Positions 13,250 to 25,400 of a stretch of 64,000 nucleotides of DNA are shown here, piece by piece. The position numbers were made by a program, and so were the translations under genes. A model generated the notes under the pieces. The model was given only the letters and a program-made list of their open reading frames with translations. It did no database searches and was not told the origin of the DNA. How positions within the stretch are numbered: the stretch's first letter is position 1; the number at the start of each line of letters is the position of its first letter. Origin of the DNA: Mercurialis annua (taxonomy: Eukaryota; Streptophyta; Magnoliopsida; Malpighiales; Euphorbiaceae); NCBI RefSeq assembly GCF_937616625.2, contig NC_065571.1:51817651-51881650 (forward strand), written 5' to 3'.

Positions 13250-13560
13250 CCAGTAGGGGTGGACCCAGAGTCCTTTTGGGTGAAGTGACGTCCGCCCCCT
13301 CAAATTTAAAAAAAATTAATTTTAATACTTCAATCTTTTTTTGAAATAGTAGTTATTATAAATATATTATTTTCAGTATGATTAGTTATATTTTAATACT
13401 TCAATTTTAATTATTTAGTTGAGTATATATATGCATCATAGGTTAATATAAATATATTATTTTCAGTATGATTAGTTATATTTTATAATTTTTTTTGTCC
13501 CTTAATTTTAATTTTTCTAGTTCCCCCCCCCCCCCGCTCCCCCCCGCGTGTGCCAGAACT
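13250..13560. repeat. Unclassified repeat with internal duplication and C-rich tract
   Basis: A word of about 38 bp beginning ATAAATATATTATTTTCAG occurs twice (about 13358 and 13451). The segment starts with a G-rich word (AGTAGGGGTGGACCCAG) and ends in a long C run (about 13524-13548), as in some plant MITEs, but I found no clean target duplication. 13560-14030 holds only a short GC-richer frame (13581-13772) with no recognisable product. Confidence 0.3.
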
Positions 13561-14036
13561 TCATATTAGGGAATTCATAAATGTCCATAACAGACTTCAA
13601 CAGTCACATGCTTTGCGCCCCTGATTTTTTGGTTTGCACCCACAATTTTTCCTTGGCATTTTGTGTCATGATCAGGCATAGCGCGCCCATGCATGAAGGT
13701 TCAAGGTCGCCCTTGCGACGATTGGTAGCGCTTGAAAGCATGGTGGCCGCCCTCGCAAATTTTCTCCTATAACTCTTATTTAGAAGGCTCCTTTTAATGT
13801 ATGGTATGTATAGTATTATTAAGGGTTAATTATATATAAAATCATAATTTTTACATCAAGTTTTAAAAATAATATGACCTTTAAAACGTGTTAATTATAA
13901 ACACCATTATTTATTTCTTTACAAAAAGGATCTCTTCCCCCCTAAAATAATTGGGTCTGCCTTTTATCTCCACCAGACTGAATAAGTACTGTTGCAAAGA
14001 TCTAATAATGAGAATAAGTCACTGTACATCAAAGAG

Positions 14037-14378
14037 CAATGTTTTAAAAACCGGACCGGCCGGTCGGACCGGTTGAACCGCGAACCGGCCAGTGGTCCGG
14101 TCTGAAACTGCGAAAAACCGGATTTTTTGGTTGGACTGGGTTGGACCGGTTGAACCGGATTAAAGCGGTAAAAAACCGAATGTTAAACCGGATCGGACCG
14201 GATTGAACCGGTAAAAAACCGGAGAATCAGAAATTTTTTTAAATTTTTTTAAATTTATCAAACCGGTTGAACCGGCCATTAAACCGGTTCAACCGGTTGA
14301 CCGGAAACCGGTGGCCTCACCGGTTCGGCCACCGGTTCGGCCACCGGTTCGGCCACCGGTTCGGTTTTTAAAACACTG
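14037..14378. mobile_element. hAT-type MITE rich in AACCGGT words
   Basis: The 342-bp element starts CAATGTTTTAAAAACCG and ends with the inverse (reverse complement CAGTGTTTTAAAAACCG). It is flanked by an exact 8-bp duplication TCAAAGAG at 14029-14036 and 14379-14386, the hAT signature length. The interior is built from repeated ACCGGTT/AACCGG words and ends in four tandem CCACCGGTTCGG-type units. It is non-coding. Confidence 0.88.
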
Positions 14379-14409
14379 TCAAAGAGTCTATCCCATGCTG
14401 GACTAGAAG

Positions 14410-14570
14410 AGTTCAGCTCATTAATTTAGTTTTGATGAGTATTCATTTTGAAAAAGACTACTATCAAAAGAATAGAGGTTGTTTGCAGGAAATTCTTTTG
14501 GTATGGCACATGGGCGGTTAAAAAAGGTGGTCTAATCAAGTGGTCAATGCTATGAAACATTGTTACGCGC
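14410..14570 (+). pseudogene. LINE (L1-type) ORF2 C-terminal remnant
   Basis: One frame reads FILKKTTIKRIEVVCRKFFW followed by YGTWAVKKGGLIKWS and a stop. This matches the conserved segment downstream of reverse transcriptase in plant LINE ORF2 proteins (pattern ILP..VIK.IE..CR.FLW.G....K..LVSW), just before the RVT-associated zinc region. Only about 50 codons remain, with stops on either side. It lies directly upstream of the decapitated MSL copy A and may be connected with the loss of its first exons. Confidence 0.65.
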
Positions 14571-14851
14571 TACATAAATTTTCTTATTTGACAACAATAA
14601 TTTTGTAACTAACTTTTTTTACTGCTAAAAGATATTTTACAGCAATAATTTTAAAAATTACTGCCATTAGTTAAGTTATAGGAGCATTTTATAGCAAATT
14701 ATATAACAAATTACTTAAAACAACGTTTTATTAACAGTAACATGCCACAATTTTTTTTTGTTACTATAAGTTAATAGTAACAATTTTAGCAATAATAGAG
14801 TTTTAATCTCCGTCGATCATATATAATTGACTATGTTGATTTTTTTCTCAG

Positions 14852-16672
14852 ATTAAGGTTTACAATGGTCGTAAAGCACTTGCACATGCTTTATGTGATA
14901 CCAAGACCGCAGTGAAACAACTGAATAAAGTTGGGTGTGGAGTTCTAATAATTGTGACGATTTTTGTTTGGATTTTGTTGCTTGAAATTACAAGTTCTAA
15001 GGCCCTTTGGTACATCGCAACACAGCTTCTAGTGGTAGCTTTTATGATGAAGAAAACTTGTACAACTGTATTTGAAGCTCTAATATTTGTTTTCGTGATG
15101 CATCCATTCGACGTCGGTGATCGCTGTGTTATTGATGGCGCAATCGTATGTCATTTAAATTTTTTTAATTGTTTGAACGAATTTAGTTTTCAGATTGAGA
15201 AATTACATACCCTGAAAAATTATGTTTTGATTTGAAATTCTAACAGTTGTTGGTGGAGGAAATGAACATTTTAACGACAGTTTTCTTGAAACTTGATAAT
15301 GAAAAGGTATACTATCCAAATGCTGTTCTGGCAACGAAGCCAGTCTCCAATTTCTATAGAAGTCCTGACATGGGCGAAGCTATTGAATTCTCAATTGATT
15401 TTGCAACTTCAGTAGAGAAGATTGGAATGCTCAAAGATAAAATCAAACAGTAAGTTCACTCTACTTTTTATCGAATAATTAATTTTTAAAATATCAATAT
15501 TATCGTTTTATTTTATTTTGATGCCCAAATTTTAACTCATTTTTTATTTTGATTATTAAATTCAAATTTTTTCTATCGGAGGATTTTTGGGCTAATGCTT
15601 ATGTGGTAATAAAGTTGTACTTTTTTTATGCTTGAAAATTTGTCATGTATGCGTAATGTGTAAATTTCATGTTGAATTATATGCATACATGACAAGTTTT
15701 TTTTTAAAAAGAGCTAAAATAGATTGGCACGTATTTTTAACTAAAAATTTCAGTTGAAATAAAATTAAAGATGAGTTAGTAAAACAAAACGAATTTATCA
15801 TCAAATAAATAGTTTGAATATCTTGAACATCAATTATCCAAACTAGCAATATAGTTATAGCGGTTGTTTAAATTGAATTTCGATCTAATGATCCTTTTTT
15901 TTTTAAAAAAAAAAACCTTGCAATTTTTATTAACTAAAATTTATAATCTTATCAGTATTAACTCTTTTTTTTTTAAATCCCATTTTAGTTTAATTACAAA
16001 ATTAAATAAAAAGAGTTATTTTTTTATAATGATGGAAATGTGACAGCAATTTGAATTTTTATATATATGTAGAGATTTTTTAAAAGTAAAAAATAAAATA
16101 ATAAGTCATTTTTAGTTTAATTTTTCACATTATCAGTTATAAATTAATAATTTATTCTGATTGACAACTATATAAATAAAAAATACATGACATTATAAGA
16201 AAAATACAGTTCTATTTTAATTTCTATAATTGAGACATAATTGAAATGAAATTTTTAAAAAAATTAGTTAATATTTGGTAAATATCAATAAAAATTGCAT
16301 AAATTTAGATTTTTGAATCCACTTAAACAGATATATAATGATTGCTTAAATTGAATATTCTATTTTCATTTGAAACTTGACATGTTTTCTTAATTTGCCA
16401 ATAGGTATCTGGAAAATAATCCCCAGCATTGGTACGCTGGGCATGGATTTGTGGTGAAAGAAATTGAAAATGTGAACAAACTAAAAATGGCTGTATATTG
16501 CTCTCAAACTATCAACTTCCAAGATTGGTCGGTGAAGAGCGGGCGGAGGAGTGACCTCGTTTTTGCTATCAAGACGATGCTCGAAGACTTAGGTATCACG
16601 TACTATTTTCCGCCCCAGCAAATTCACCTCCGCCATATCGGATCAGATGCTACAATTGCCTCCAAATTTTGA
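14852..16672 (+). pseudogene. MSL10-like: MSL10-like copy A: 5'-truncated MscS-like channel gene (exons 3-5 only)
   Basis: Exons are at 14852-15145, 15247-15449 and 16405-16672, with AG acceptors and GT donors at the same positions and phases as in copies B and C; spliced together they leave 254 open codons and a stop. They encode the fifth membrane helix, the pore-lining helix, the MscS signature HPFDVGDRCVIDG, and the soluble beta and C-terminal domain ending SDATIASKF. Exons 1 and 2 (cytosolic N terminus and four helices) are not found anywhere between 12275 and 14851, where LINE and hAT-MITE debris lies instead. No in-frame ATG precedes the pore helix, so a normal channel cannot be made. 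The intact frame suggests either recent loss of the 5' part or use of the exons from an upstream promoter. Most likely a pseudogene. Confidence 0.85.
15640..15695. repeat. Intronic hairpin in copy A (last intron)
   Basis: Perfect 13-bp arms TTGTCATGTATGC and GCATACATGACAA are separated by about 30 bases. Degenerate counterparts sit at the same place in the last intron of copy B (about 25843-25903) and copy C (about 32546-32606), so it predates the duplications. It may be an old MITE or a structural element. Confidence 0.7.
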
Positions 16673-16689
16673 TCAAGTTGTGATCATTA

Positions 16690-18900
16690 TGGCTCAGTTT
16701 ACCATTGCAAATAAGATCTTGACTATTCATTTGTAAATTAAATTAGACAATTGACTGTTTTGATGAACTGTTTATTCAAATAGTCTTGTATTTAATAAAT
16801 ATAAAACCTTTATTCAACTACTCAACAAGCATACAACTTAAAAAAATTATAGCATGTTAATAATAATGTTTGTAAAATTAGGAGCTGATTTTTTAAATAA
16901 TAACAATACTGATTGTTTTTTTAATTAAAATAGAAAAAAATATTTATTTTGTGTATACTATTAGTAAAATCTTAATAAATTTTATCGTTAATCAAATTGT
17001 GAAATTGGCAGTATAGTTTTAGTATATTTTAGTACATTGATGATTTACTAATTTTTTTTTAATGTCGTACAAGATAAATTCTAAATTTTTTATTACTATT
17101 TTATTTTGCAAAAAAAAAACTATCGATGTATTAAACTACACTAACAATATTAAAAATTTACTAGCAATAAAATACTAAAATTAAAGTAACTAAATATACA
17201 AAAATAAACATTTGTTTGTTTTTGGTATATTTACATATATAAAAATCCTATTTTTTTTAAAAAAAAATCAACTCATAATTTTAAAAATATTTTCATTTAG
17301 TTATTATTAAAATAATAATAAAAATATTTAAATTAATATTATTATTATTATTACTATTATCATTATTATGGATATGAATATGGATATGGATGTGGTAATT
17401 TAAAATAAATATAAGTAAATCAAACTTTTACAAATAATTGTAATCTGTTTTTAGAAATTTATTTGAATTTTTTGAATGAAATGTAGATTCAGGGAATTGA
17501 ACTTTAATTTTAACAAAATAAGATAACTCGGTTGGGTCTTGTTTAAAAACTAACAATCTGATCGAGTCTCATTTTAAAATTGGATAATTAGTCGTTTGAT
17601 CGAGTCCACTAATTTAATTTGTTAGAATATCTCCATTTTTATGCTAAATCAATTTCACAATGATAAACTTAATATTAGAATGAAATGTACAACTCAATTG
17701 CAACGTTATATTATGTGCTAAATTTAGCATATGCTAAATTCATTTATCCATCTAAATTACTTATAAAAATGTCACTGATACTAATTTATTTAGCATGACT
17801 ATACCGATAATTAATTAAATTAATCTGCACCGTTTATTTTAAAATGAACGGTATAAAATCGTAAATATGACCCATTCAAGTTAATATGAATTTGAGGGAA
17901 TTTCAATCTTTAAATCTAACAAAAATAAAATATATTATTAAAATATTTTGATATAAGTTTTTTTAATGGTTTTGATCTGCCACGCTTTTAAACTTCGTGA
18001 CAATAAAAAAAGCATAGAGAAATGAAAATTGTCGGTGTTCTAATTTCTTTATAGTGCAAGTGCACATTTTCTATATTAAAGAATGTGGTTTATGTATATA
18101 TATGCAAATCTGATTATTTTAAGAGCTTTTGTAGTTTTCATAAAATCACCCTTACATTTCCAATATCCCATCAGAATTCGGGTCTGCTCCTGCAAGCAAA
18201 GTAGACCCTATAAACATAAAAATTTATGAATTATATAACTTGTACTCCGATCACATATTAAATTTTTTCCCATCCAAAAACTATGTTTTTCAATTGAATT
18301 CTAATCGATCCTAATAACAAATCCAATAATTCAACAAGCTTAAATTTTACCGCTTTTATTAATAATAATTAAAATTTAAAATATTATTAATTAAAATATA
18401 TTTTGAAATTGTATTTAATTACTTTTTTGTATTTTTAATTATTATTAGATATTTACAATTGAATACATACTTGGCGTATCCATAAGTTTTATGTTGCACT
18501 GAGATCTATGTATATATTATAAACTTAAATTATAAAAAAAAATTAAAATTAGATGATATTAGAATAATTAAATAAATTTTGGTAATTGTCCTCAATGATT
18601 TTTATAATTATAAAAATATTTAATTTTTACATCGGCACTTATTTTAGTCAAGTTTGTTTGATTATAAATTGAAATTATTTTATTAAATCTTGACACTTAT
18701 AGATTGTCATAATATGTACCCTTACAACATCATGCATAGTGAATTTTTATAATTTAATTATCTGATATATATTTAACTTTATATTTACATGTATAATTTT
18801 TTTTATAAACTTAATAGTTATGAGATTGATTTAAAACTATAACAGATACCTGTTTTTATTAAGGTGAGACATAACGGCTTAATCATTAAAAAATGCTACA
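16690..18900. other. AT-rich intergenic stretch, no gene seen
   Basis: Downstream of copy A I see only AT-rich sequence with simple A/T runs and an ATT/ATA microsatellite near 17300-17370. A segment at 18120-18260 is similar, in inverse orientation, to one at about 39590-39700, suggesting a dispersed repeat of unknown type. Confidence 0.5.
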
Positions 18901-18914
18901 CTTTTTTTTTGTTA

Positions 18915-19130
18915 ATGCTTCAAACTTTCAAAATTCTCAATTTTAACCTATTTGTCAATTTACAGTTTCATTTGTAACTATTTGGTCAAATTGAAGCGGA
19001 AAAAATTCAACTATGTTCTTCATATTGCTTCATGTTTGAAAATCGTTTATATAATTTCGCTCCAATTTAAACAAATAACTACAATCAAAACTGAAAATTA
19101 AAAATTTGGACTAAAATCGAAGGGGTAATT
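18915..19130. mobile_element. Degenerate foldback MITE
   Basis: Left arm words such as CAAATTGAAGCGG are matched in inverse by the right arm (CGCTCCAATTTAAAC), and the outer parts (TTCAAACTTTCAAAATTCTC against AAATTTGGACTAAAATCGAAG) are loosely inverse. No target duplication is resolved. Non-coding. Confidence 0.4.
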
Positions 19131-19137
19131 GATTTTG

Positions 19138-19471
19138 GAGGTCACTGTACTTTTAAAAAGTTTCAAAATGGTGACCGAACTTCAAAACGTAACATTTTAG
19201 TTACTATACTATTTGGTTATGTTAAGATAGAAGGATTTTTGGTTACCGAAGAAAATTATTTCAAGTCGATTTTTTGTTGATTGTGTGTATATATGAAATA
19301 TAAGATATTATTTGTTATAAATAATCAAAATTTGATTACTACGTATGTATAATTTGACCGTAAAACACTAAAAAACCTTTCAAAATCACATATTTGAAAG
19401 TTTAGTAACCAATTTGTTACGTTTTGAAGTTCGGTCACCATTTTGCAATTTTTGAAAAGTACAGTGACTTC
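19138..19471. mobile_element. Foldback MITE
   Basis: Long inverted arms of about 60 bp are seen: the left begins GAGGTCACTGTACTTTT and the right, reversed, reads GAAGTCACTGTACTTTT. Both continue through AATGGTGACCGAACTTC and AAAACGTAACA. The centre is AT-rich. Minus-strand short frames over it (19325-19564, 19386-19568) are by-products of the arms. Mutator-like MITEs look like this, but no clear 9-bp duplication was found. Confidence 0.75.
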
Positions 19472-19557
19472 TGTACAAAATAATATGTCTATTTTTATTA
19501 ACAAGGTGACTTCTGTACAAAATAAAATAAGTAATTTTTGCATAAAAATACAAGGCT

Positions 19558-19989
19558 TTATCACTCAAAAAAATCCCACCTTTAAACTTTTTTTCAATTA
19601 CATCCTGACATTGGAAAATTCTCTCAGAACTCCCCCACCTTTAGATTCGTTTTCAATTGTATCCCAAAGTATTAAATTGACCTCTTTTCACATGAATTTT
19701 TTTTAAAATAATCTTTTATTTTTAATTTATTTTCTAATTAAACACTAATATCATTAATAATATAAAAAATTATTATTTCTAAAATTATATCCAATAACGT
19801 TTTAAAATCAAAACGATAAAAATATCCAATTTAGGGTCCAATTGAAAAAATATATAAAGGTGGGGGGATTTTGAGAAAATTTTCCTACGTCAGGCTTGCA
19901 ATTGGAATAGAATTTAAAGGTGAGAGAATTTTCCAACGTCATGGTGCGTTTGAAAAAAGTTTAAAAGTGAAGGTATTTTGAGTGATTAA
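19558..19989. mobile_element. Foldback MITE
   Basis: The left arm starts TTTATCACTCAAAA and continues through CCACCTTTAAACTTTTTTTC and ATTGGAAAATTCTCTCA; the right arm, reversed, carries the same words (TTTAATCACTCAAAA, CACTTTTAAACTTTTTTC, GTTGGAAAATTCTCTCA). No coding potential. Confidence 0.75.
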
Positions 19990-20161
19990 ATCAAAATAAA
20001 AATGTGGATACAAATGCAACACAGTTACGAGGCTGGGATACAAACATAAAAAAGATAAAAAAAAACTTAGGTATATAATTGATAATAAATAGTATCAAAA
20101 AAGTCGGTTGTGAAAAAAATCGAACAAAAAAATTCAGACCTTTACCATTTCATATTAAAGA

Positions 20162-20657
20162 GGGTTAAATGCAAATACACCAACTTTAACCTAATTTGCG
20201 ATTACATCATAAACTTTTAAATTTGACAATGTTGGTAATAAATTTTGCACTTTTGGCAAATCGACACACCAATTATTTTCCGGGACAATTTTGATGAGTT
20301 GGAAGCCATAAAAAACACATATACTGACACAATGGATTTCAGTATTGCTACGTAATTTGGCACGTTTGCAAATGAAATCACAAATTTTAGTGTAATTTGC
20401 AATTACAACACTAATTTGAAAATTTTGGCAAAACAACTATCAACTTTTACTTTTTTAGCAAATCGAAACACCGTTTATTGTCCAACTTGTCAGCCTACGT
20501 GGCAATTCCGACTTCCAACTCAGCTAAAATGTCCCAGAAGAATATCGGTGTATCGATTTGCCAAAAGTGCAAAGTTTATTACCGATATTGCCAAGTTTAA
20601 AAGTTTATGTTGTAATTGCAAATTAGGTTAAAGTTGGTGTATGAATTTGCATTTAGC
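20162..20657. mobile_element. Foldback MITE, Mutator-like
   Basis: Arms of more than 100 bp: the left begins GGTTAAATGCAAATACACC and the right, reversed, begins GCTAAATGCAAATTCATAC; both contain CCAACTTTAACCTAATTTGC and CACTTTTGGCAAATCG. Short frames on both strands (20191-20436, 20217-20402, 20416-20631) are mirror images of the arms. Flanks show only a degraded duplication. Confidence 0.78.
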
Positions 20658-20699
20658 TATATTGAAAAAGTCAAGTTTCAATATCATATCAATCGTTTT

Positions 20700-21062
20700 A
20701 AAAACATTATGAATTATATTGTACTTTTCCATTAAATCTATAATTTCTCCTTCTTCTTCCTTCGTAGCCCCGTTTCTCCTCCTCTCAACGATTTCTATTT
20801 TCCTCTGTCGTCCACCACCAAAAACAGCAAATCCACCATCAGAAATTTATCTTGGTTCTTGCCTAGATAAAATTTTCTTCATCTGGGTTCGAATCCAGAC
20901 AAAAAAAAATTAATACCTAAACGAAATTTTCGTTTGAGTGTCCGTCCCAGACGAAGCTTTTGACAAACTCAGATTTCTTCGTCTGAGTTTTGTCTGGGCA
21001 TGAACCCAAACACAAAGACAAAGCTTTGTTTGGGTATTTGATTTTTGAACAAAGAGAGTGAG
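20700..21062. other. Stretch with short repeated words, no gene recognised
   Basis: A CT-rich segment (about 20740-20815) leads a 64-codon frame (20719-20913) with no recognisable product. From about 20875 to 21045 there are repeated, partly inverted words around CAGACGAA, TTCGTCTGAG and TCTGGGTT. It looks like transposon or gene-fragment debris. Confidence 0.3.
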
Positions 21063-21071
21063 TTTATTAAA

Positions 21072-21393
21072 GGATTAATTTCACAAAAAAGTCATGATTT
21101 TTTATACGAAGTTTTATTTTAATCATGACTTTTAAAAGTTGTCATATAAAACCATGAACTTTTATTTTTTTCAAATCTATCAACAAATTAATTTTCAGTG
21201 TATTTTTTCAGATGTGGCAACCGCAATCCGGCTGATTTTAAAAAAATAAAAGGTAAAAATACACCGGAAAATAATCGGTCATAGATTTGAAAAAAAATAT
21301 GAAAGGTCATGATTTTATATGGAAACTTTTAAAAAAGTCGTGATTAAAATAAAACTTCGTATAAAGTTCGTGATTTTTGTATGGAATTAACTC
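21072..21393. mobile_element. Mutator-like MITE with near-perfect 9-bp target duplication
   Basis: The 322-bp foldback has ends GGATTAATTTCACA and, reversed, GAGTTAATTCCATAC; arms share ACGAAGTTTTATTTTAATCA. Flanks are TTTATTAAA (21063-21071) and TTTATCAAA (21394-21402), an 8-of-9 match of the length made by Mutator transposases. A related left half is at 63805-64000. Confidence 0.82.
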
Positions 21394-22079
21394 TTTATCA
21401 AATATAAAATTAGGGTCAATTAGAGCATGCCGATGATGGACTCTCTAAAAAAGTCAAACTCTTAAAATTAAAGACTGCAACAATAAAATACAAATCTAAT
21501 GGACTAACTATTATGTATATTTAGAAAAGAAAGCGAGTTTCGCTCTCTACATGTGGAGAGCCAATTCGTACTCTATATTACATATTTCATCGATTGGTAT
21601 TTAGTTTTTAAATCAAAATAAATATATATTCTTTTTAATATATATAATTTCTATTAATTTAATATAAAAATTAAAATTAAAAAAACATTAATTAATATTT
21701 ATTGATAAAATATAATAAAGAGTTAAAATTAGAGAGTTTATTAGAGTAAAAAAAAACTAATCTTTAAACTTAGAGTGGATTTAATTAGATCTATGGATAA
21801 TTAGGTTCTATTACGGTTTAATTAGATTAATTGAGGTTAATTAAACTTTAATTATAATTGATTAAAAAAATTGAAAAATGCATAATTTAATTTGTTTTCA
21901 TTATGATTAATTAGAGTTTATTATGAAACCCACTCTTTTTTGTGTCAGAAAACGGTTTACCAAAGGTCTGGATTATTTTGTCCGGTTTTCCTATAATTAA
22001 CTTCTTAAATATTTGGTGCAAAAATAAGGGGGTGAAATGATCCTTTATTCTTTAAACAATATTAAAACCTTACATTATT

Positions 22080-22260
22080 ACTCCCATTCCCATCCCTGGA
22101 AAAACCCGCTCAGGAAAAATACAAATAAGTAAGAGGTTTCATGGATGGATCTCTCAGCGTACCAACAAACTGGCACACAATTTCAAAATACCCATACCGA
22201 AAGATACTCGCTGCTCCCTCTACTCATCTTCTTCAAGAAAACCAAACTTTTTTATTTTAT
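22080..22260 (+). promoter_or_regulatory. Upstream region of MSL copy B, conserved with copy C
   Basis: This block is closely similar to 28925-29100 upstream of copy C, while sequence further upstream is unrelated. Shared words include CCCGCTCA, TTCATGGATGGATCTCT and AAGATACTCGCTGCTCCC, and a CTTCTTCAAG word before the start. It was carried along in the gene duplication and probably holds core promoter and 5' leader. 21400-22080 is AT-rich with no gene seen. Confidence 0.6.
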
Positions 22261-22302
22261 TATGAATTAACATGTGATGTATATATTCTACTCGAATATT
22301 AA
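22141..22302 (+). other. Candidate upstream open reading frame of copy B (53 codons)
   Basis: The frame starts MDGSLSVPTNWHTISKYPYR and continues KILAAPSTHLLQE, then ends with a TAA 112 bases before the main start. Copy C has the corresponding frame, with a 6-base in-frame difference. However, I count more replacement than silent differences over the first 36 codons, and a TATA-like word in copy C lies only about 15 bases before the ATG, so the ATG may fall upstream of the transcript start. Translation is unproven. Confidence 0.35.
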
Positions 22303-22414
22303 ACACTCTGAATCACTGAACTTGCATATTAATTTACATCTCCTACTCACTTAAACATCATCACCATATATCACTGATTAGCTCTAGTTCTGAATTTGCT
22401 CCTTTGAAAGAAGC

Positions 22415-25400
22415 ATGGCAGAGAAGACAACAGCCCCTAGAGAGCTGCTGATAACAGTCCCAGGCGATGGATATCTAAGTGACTCAACTACTGAGTTAAC
22501 AAAAATGAGTCCGAGGTGCGGCCCGGGTCCCGGTAAGCCCCCGAAAATCCCAGTTTCTGATGAGACTCTCACTCGAAGAAGGTCTCTCGCAAGGTCAATG
22601 TATTCAAAACCAAGATCAAGATTTGGTGAACAGCCACTTCTTGTTGATGCTTCTGTACTGGAAGAAGATAATTTAGCTAATATTCAAGAACACATTTCAA
22701 GAAATTCGTCTATGAGGAGGTCACTGAGTAGAGGATCACATAATAGCAAATCTGGTTATTCTGCTATTCGGACAAACTCCATCGCTCATAGAACAGCTCT
22801 AGGATTGTCTGGTCATGTACATGACCATGACGATGACGATGACGTGGAGGATGTTGTCAAGAGAGTTCAATCTTTAAAAGAAAAGAAGAAGAAACTAGGT
22901 TTTAAAGTTGTTCTGCAGTGGATTGTATTTCTTAGCCTTTTGGGTTGCTTGGTGGCAAGCTTGAAAGTTCAGAAAATGAAGGAATATATGATCTGGGGCT
23001 TAGAGCTTTGGAAATGGTGCGTTCTTGTCCTGGTAATTTTCTCAGGAATGATGGTTACTACTTGGTTTATGAATTTTGTTGTTTTCTTGATCGAAAGGAA
23101 TTATTTACTGCGAAAAAAAGTTCTTTATTTCGTTTACGGATTGAAAAAGAGTGTTCAAGTGTTTGTTTGGATCGGTTTGGTTCTTCTTGCTTGGGGACTT
23201 TTATTTGATTGCGAAACTGAGAGATCCAAGAAAGCTAAAAAGTTTCTGCACTGCGTAACTTGGACTCTTGCTGCGCTTCTTATCGGATCATTTTTGTGGA
23301 TGATCAAGACTCTATTATTAAAGATTTTAGCCTGTAGTTTTCATGTAAACACGTTCTTCGACAGAATTCAAGAATCAATCTTTCATCAGTATGTTTTGCA
23401 GACTCTTTCAGGACCTCCAGTGATAGAGGAAGCCGAGAAAGTTGGAAAATCAACCAGCACGGGTCAACTCAGTCTCAGAAGTTCGAAAAAGGGTAAAAAG
23501 AATGAGAAAAAAGTGATTGATATGGAGAAACTCTATACAATGAAGCAAGAAAAAGTTTCAGCTGGGACTATGAAAACTTTGGTAGATGCAATAACAAATT
23601 CAAGACTCTGTACACTTTCTGATGCATTGGAAGAGAGTGTTAATGGAAATACAAGAGCTTATGATAATGAGATTCATAACGAGATGGAGGCGATTGCTGC
23701 TGCGTATCATATTTTCAATAATGTTGCTAAGCCTGGTTCGAAGTAAGTAATCTATTTCTTTAAATGATTACTATGTTTCTGTTCTTATAATTCTCTGTTC
23801 GGTTTTTCGATGATATAAATTTCTGCTGTTTTGGTTAATAGATACATTGATGAAGAGGACTTCCATAGGTTTATGATTAGTGAAGAGGTGGATCTTGTTT
23901 TTCCACTGTTTGAAGCATCTGAGAATGGACAAATTGACAGAAAATCTCTCACAGACTGGGTGGTAATTTCTCATTTTTCTTACCTCCATTATGAGTTTAT
24001 TATGCTTTTTTGATAATCATTCAAAATAAAGTGGGTTTAAATAAGAAATTTTTCCCTCTACATCTATATATATTGCATTACACATGTTCATGGGTCAAGT
24101 TTGCGCTATTTCGTACCAGAATCAACCGGGCTTGACTCTTTAGATGTAAATCCAGGCCCAGTCTAAATTCGGTTCAGATCTCATATATACCATCCAAATC
24201 TGGCCCACACATTATATTTATACGGATTTCAGTAGGACTTTTTTTATTTACATTAGAATTCAAAAAAGAGGAATTTACAGAAAAGACTCTAATTTTAAAA
24301 ATATTTGCAAAAATATTCCGCTTTTAAAATTTTATTTTTTATCTTTTTTCCAAAAATTTACTTTTTTACTCTGAAAATTTATAAAAATACTCCGTTTTTT
24401 TTTTGAAACTGTATTATAAACAGTTTTAAAAATGTCAAGTTATAAACTTTTTAAAACCTTTTGAAACTAAAATAGAAACTGTTTTTTAAAACGGTTTCAA
24501 ATTATTTTTTTAAGAAATCATTACAAACCGTTTGAATTTCCATTAAAAACTGTTTTTGAAACGGTTTATAAAACAATTTCAAATTGTGTTTTTTTGAAAC
24601 TGTTTGAAACTCTATTCGAAACTGTTTTTGAAACTGTTTTTGAAAACAGTTTGAAGTTGTGTTTTTTGAAACTTTTAAAACTGCAGAATAAAAAATAAAT
24701 ATTTAAATTTTTAGGTACATTTGCAAACTTTCAGTTTTTGAGTTAAATTTTGCAGATATTTTTAGTTTTTTTAGGTATTTTGCTAAACTTTCCTACAAAA
24801 ATTTATAAAAGTCCAAGTCTGTTCATAGAAAAAAAAAATAGGTCTATTAGTTATGGGCTCTGACTAGGCTTGAGTTAAATAATAACTATTCAAGTCCGGC
24901 CTAAGAGGGACAGGCCTTGGTGGGTACCACACTAGGTTGCACTGAAAATAAAATGCTAATAGTTGAGGTGAAATGGTATTTTAAAATATTTTCGTAATCT
25001 AATAAGTTTTCATTTTCAAAATATTTCCGATATACATAAACATTAATGAAATGAAGTGTATGTGTATTATAGCTCCATTCCATGTGAGTGATTATGTTAT
25101 TGTTTTGACAGGTTAAGGTTTACAATGGTCGGAAAGCACTTGCACATGCTTTATGTGATACCAAGACTGCAGTGAAACAGCTGAACAAAGTTGTATTGGG
25201 AGTTCTGATAGCTGTGACAATTTTTATTTGGATACTGTTACTTGAAATTGCAGATTCAAAATCACTTTGGTACATCGTCACACAACTTCTAGTGATCGCC
25301 TTTATGATGAAGAAAACATGTACAACCGTATTTGAAGCTCTAATGTTTGTTTTCGTGGCGCATCCCTTTGACGTCGGTGATCGTTGTGTTGTTGATGGCA

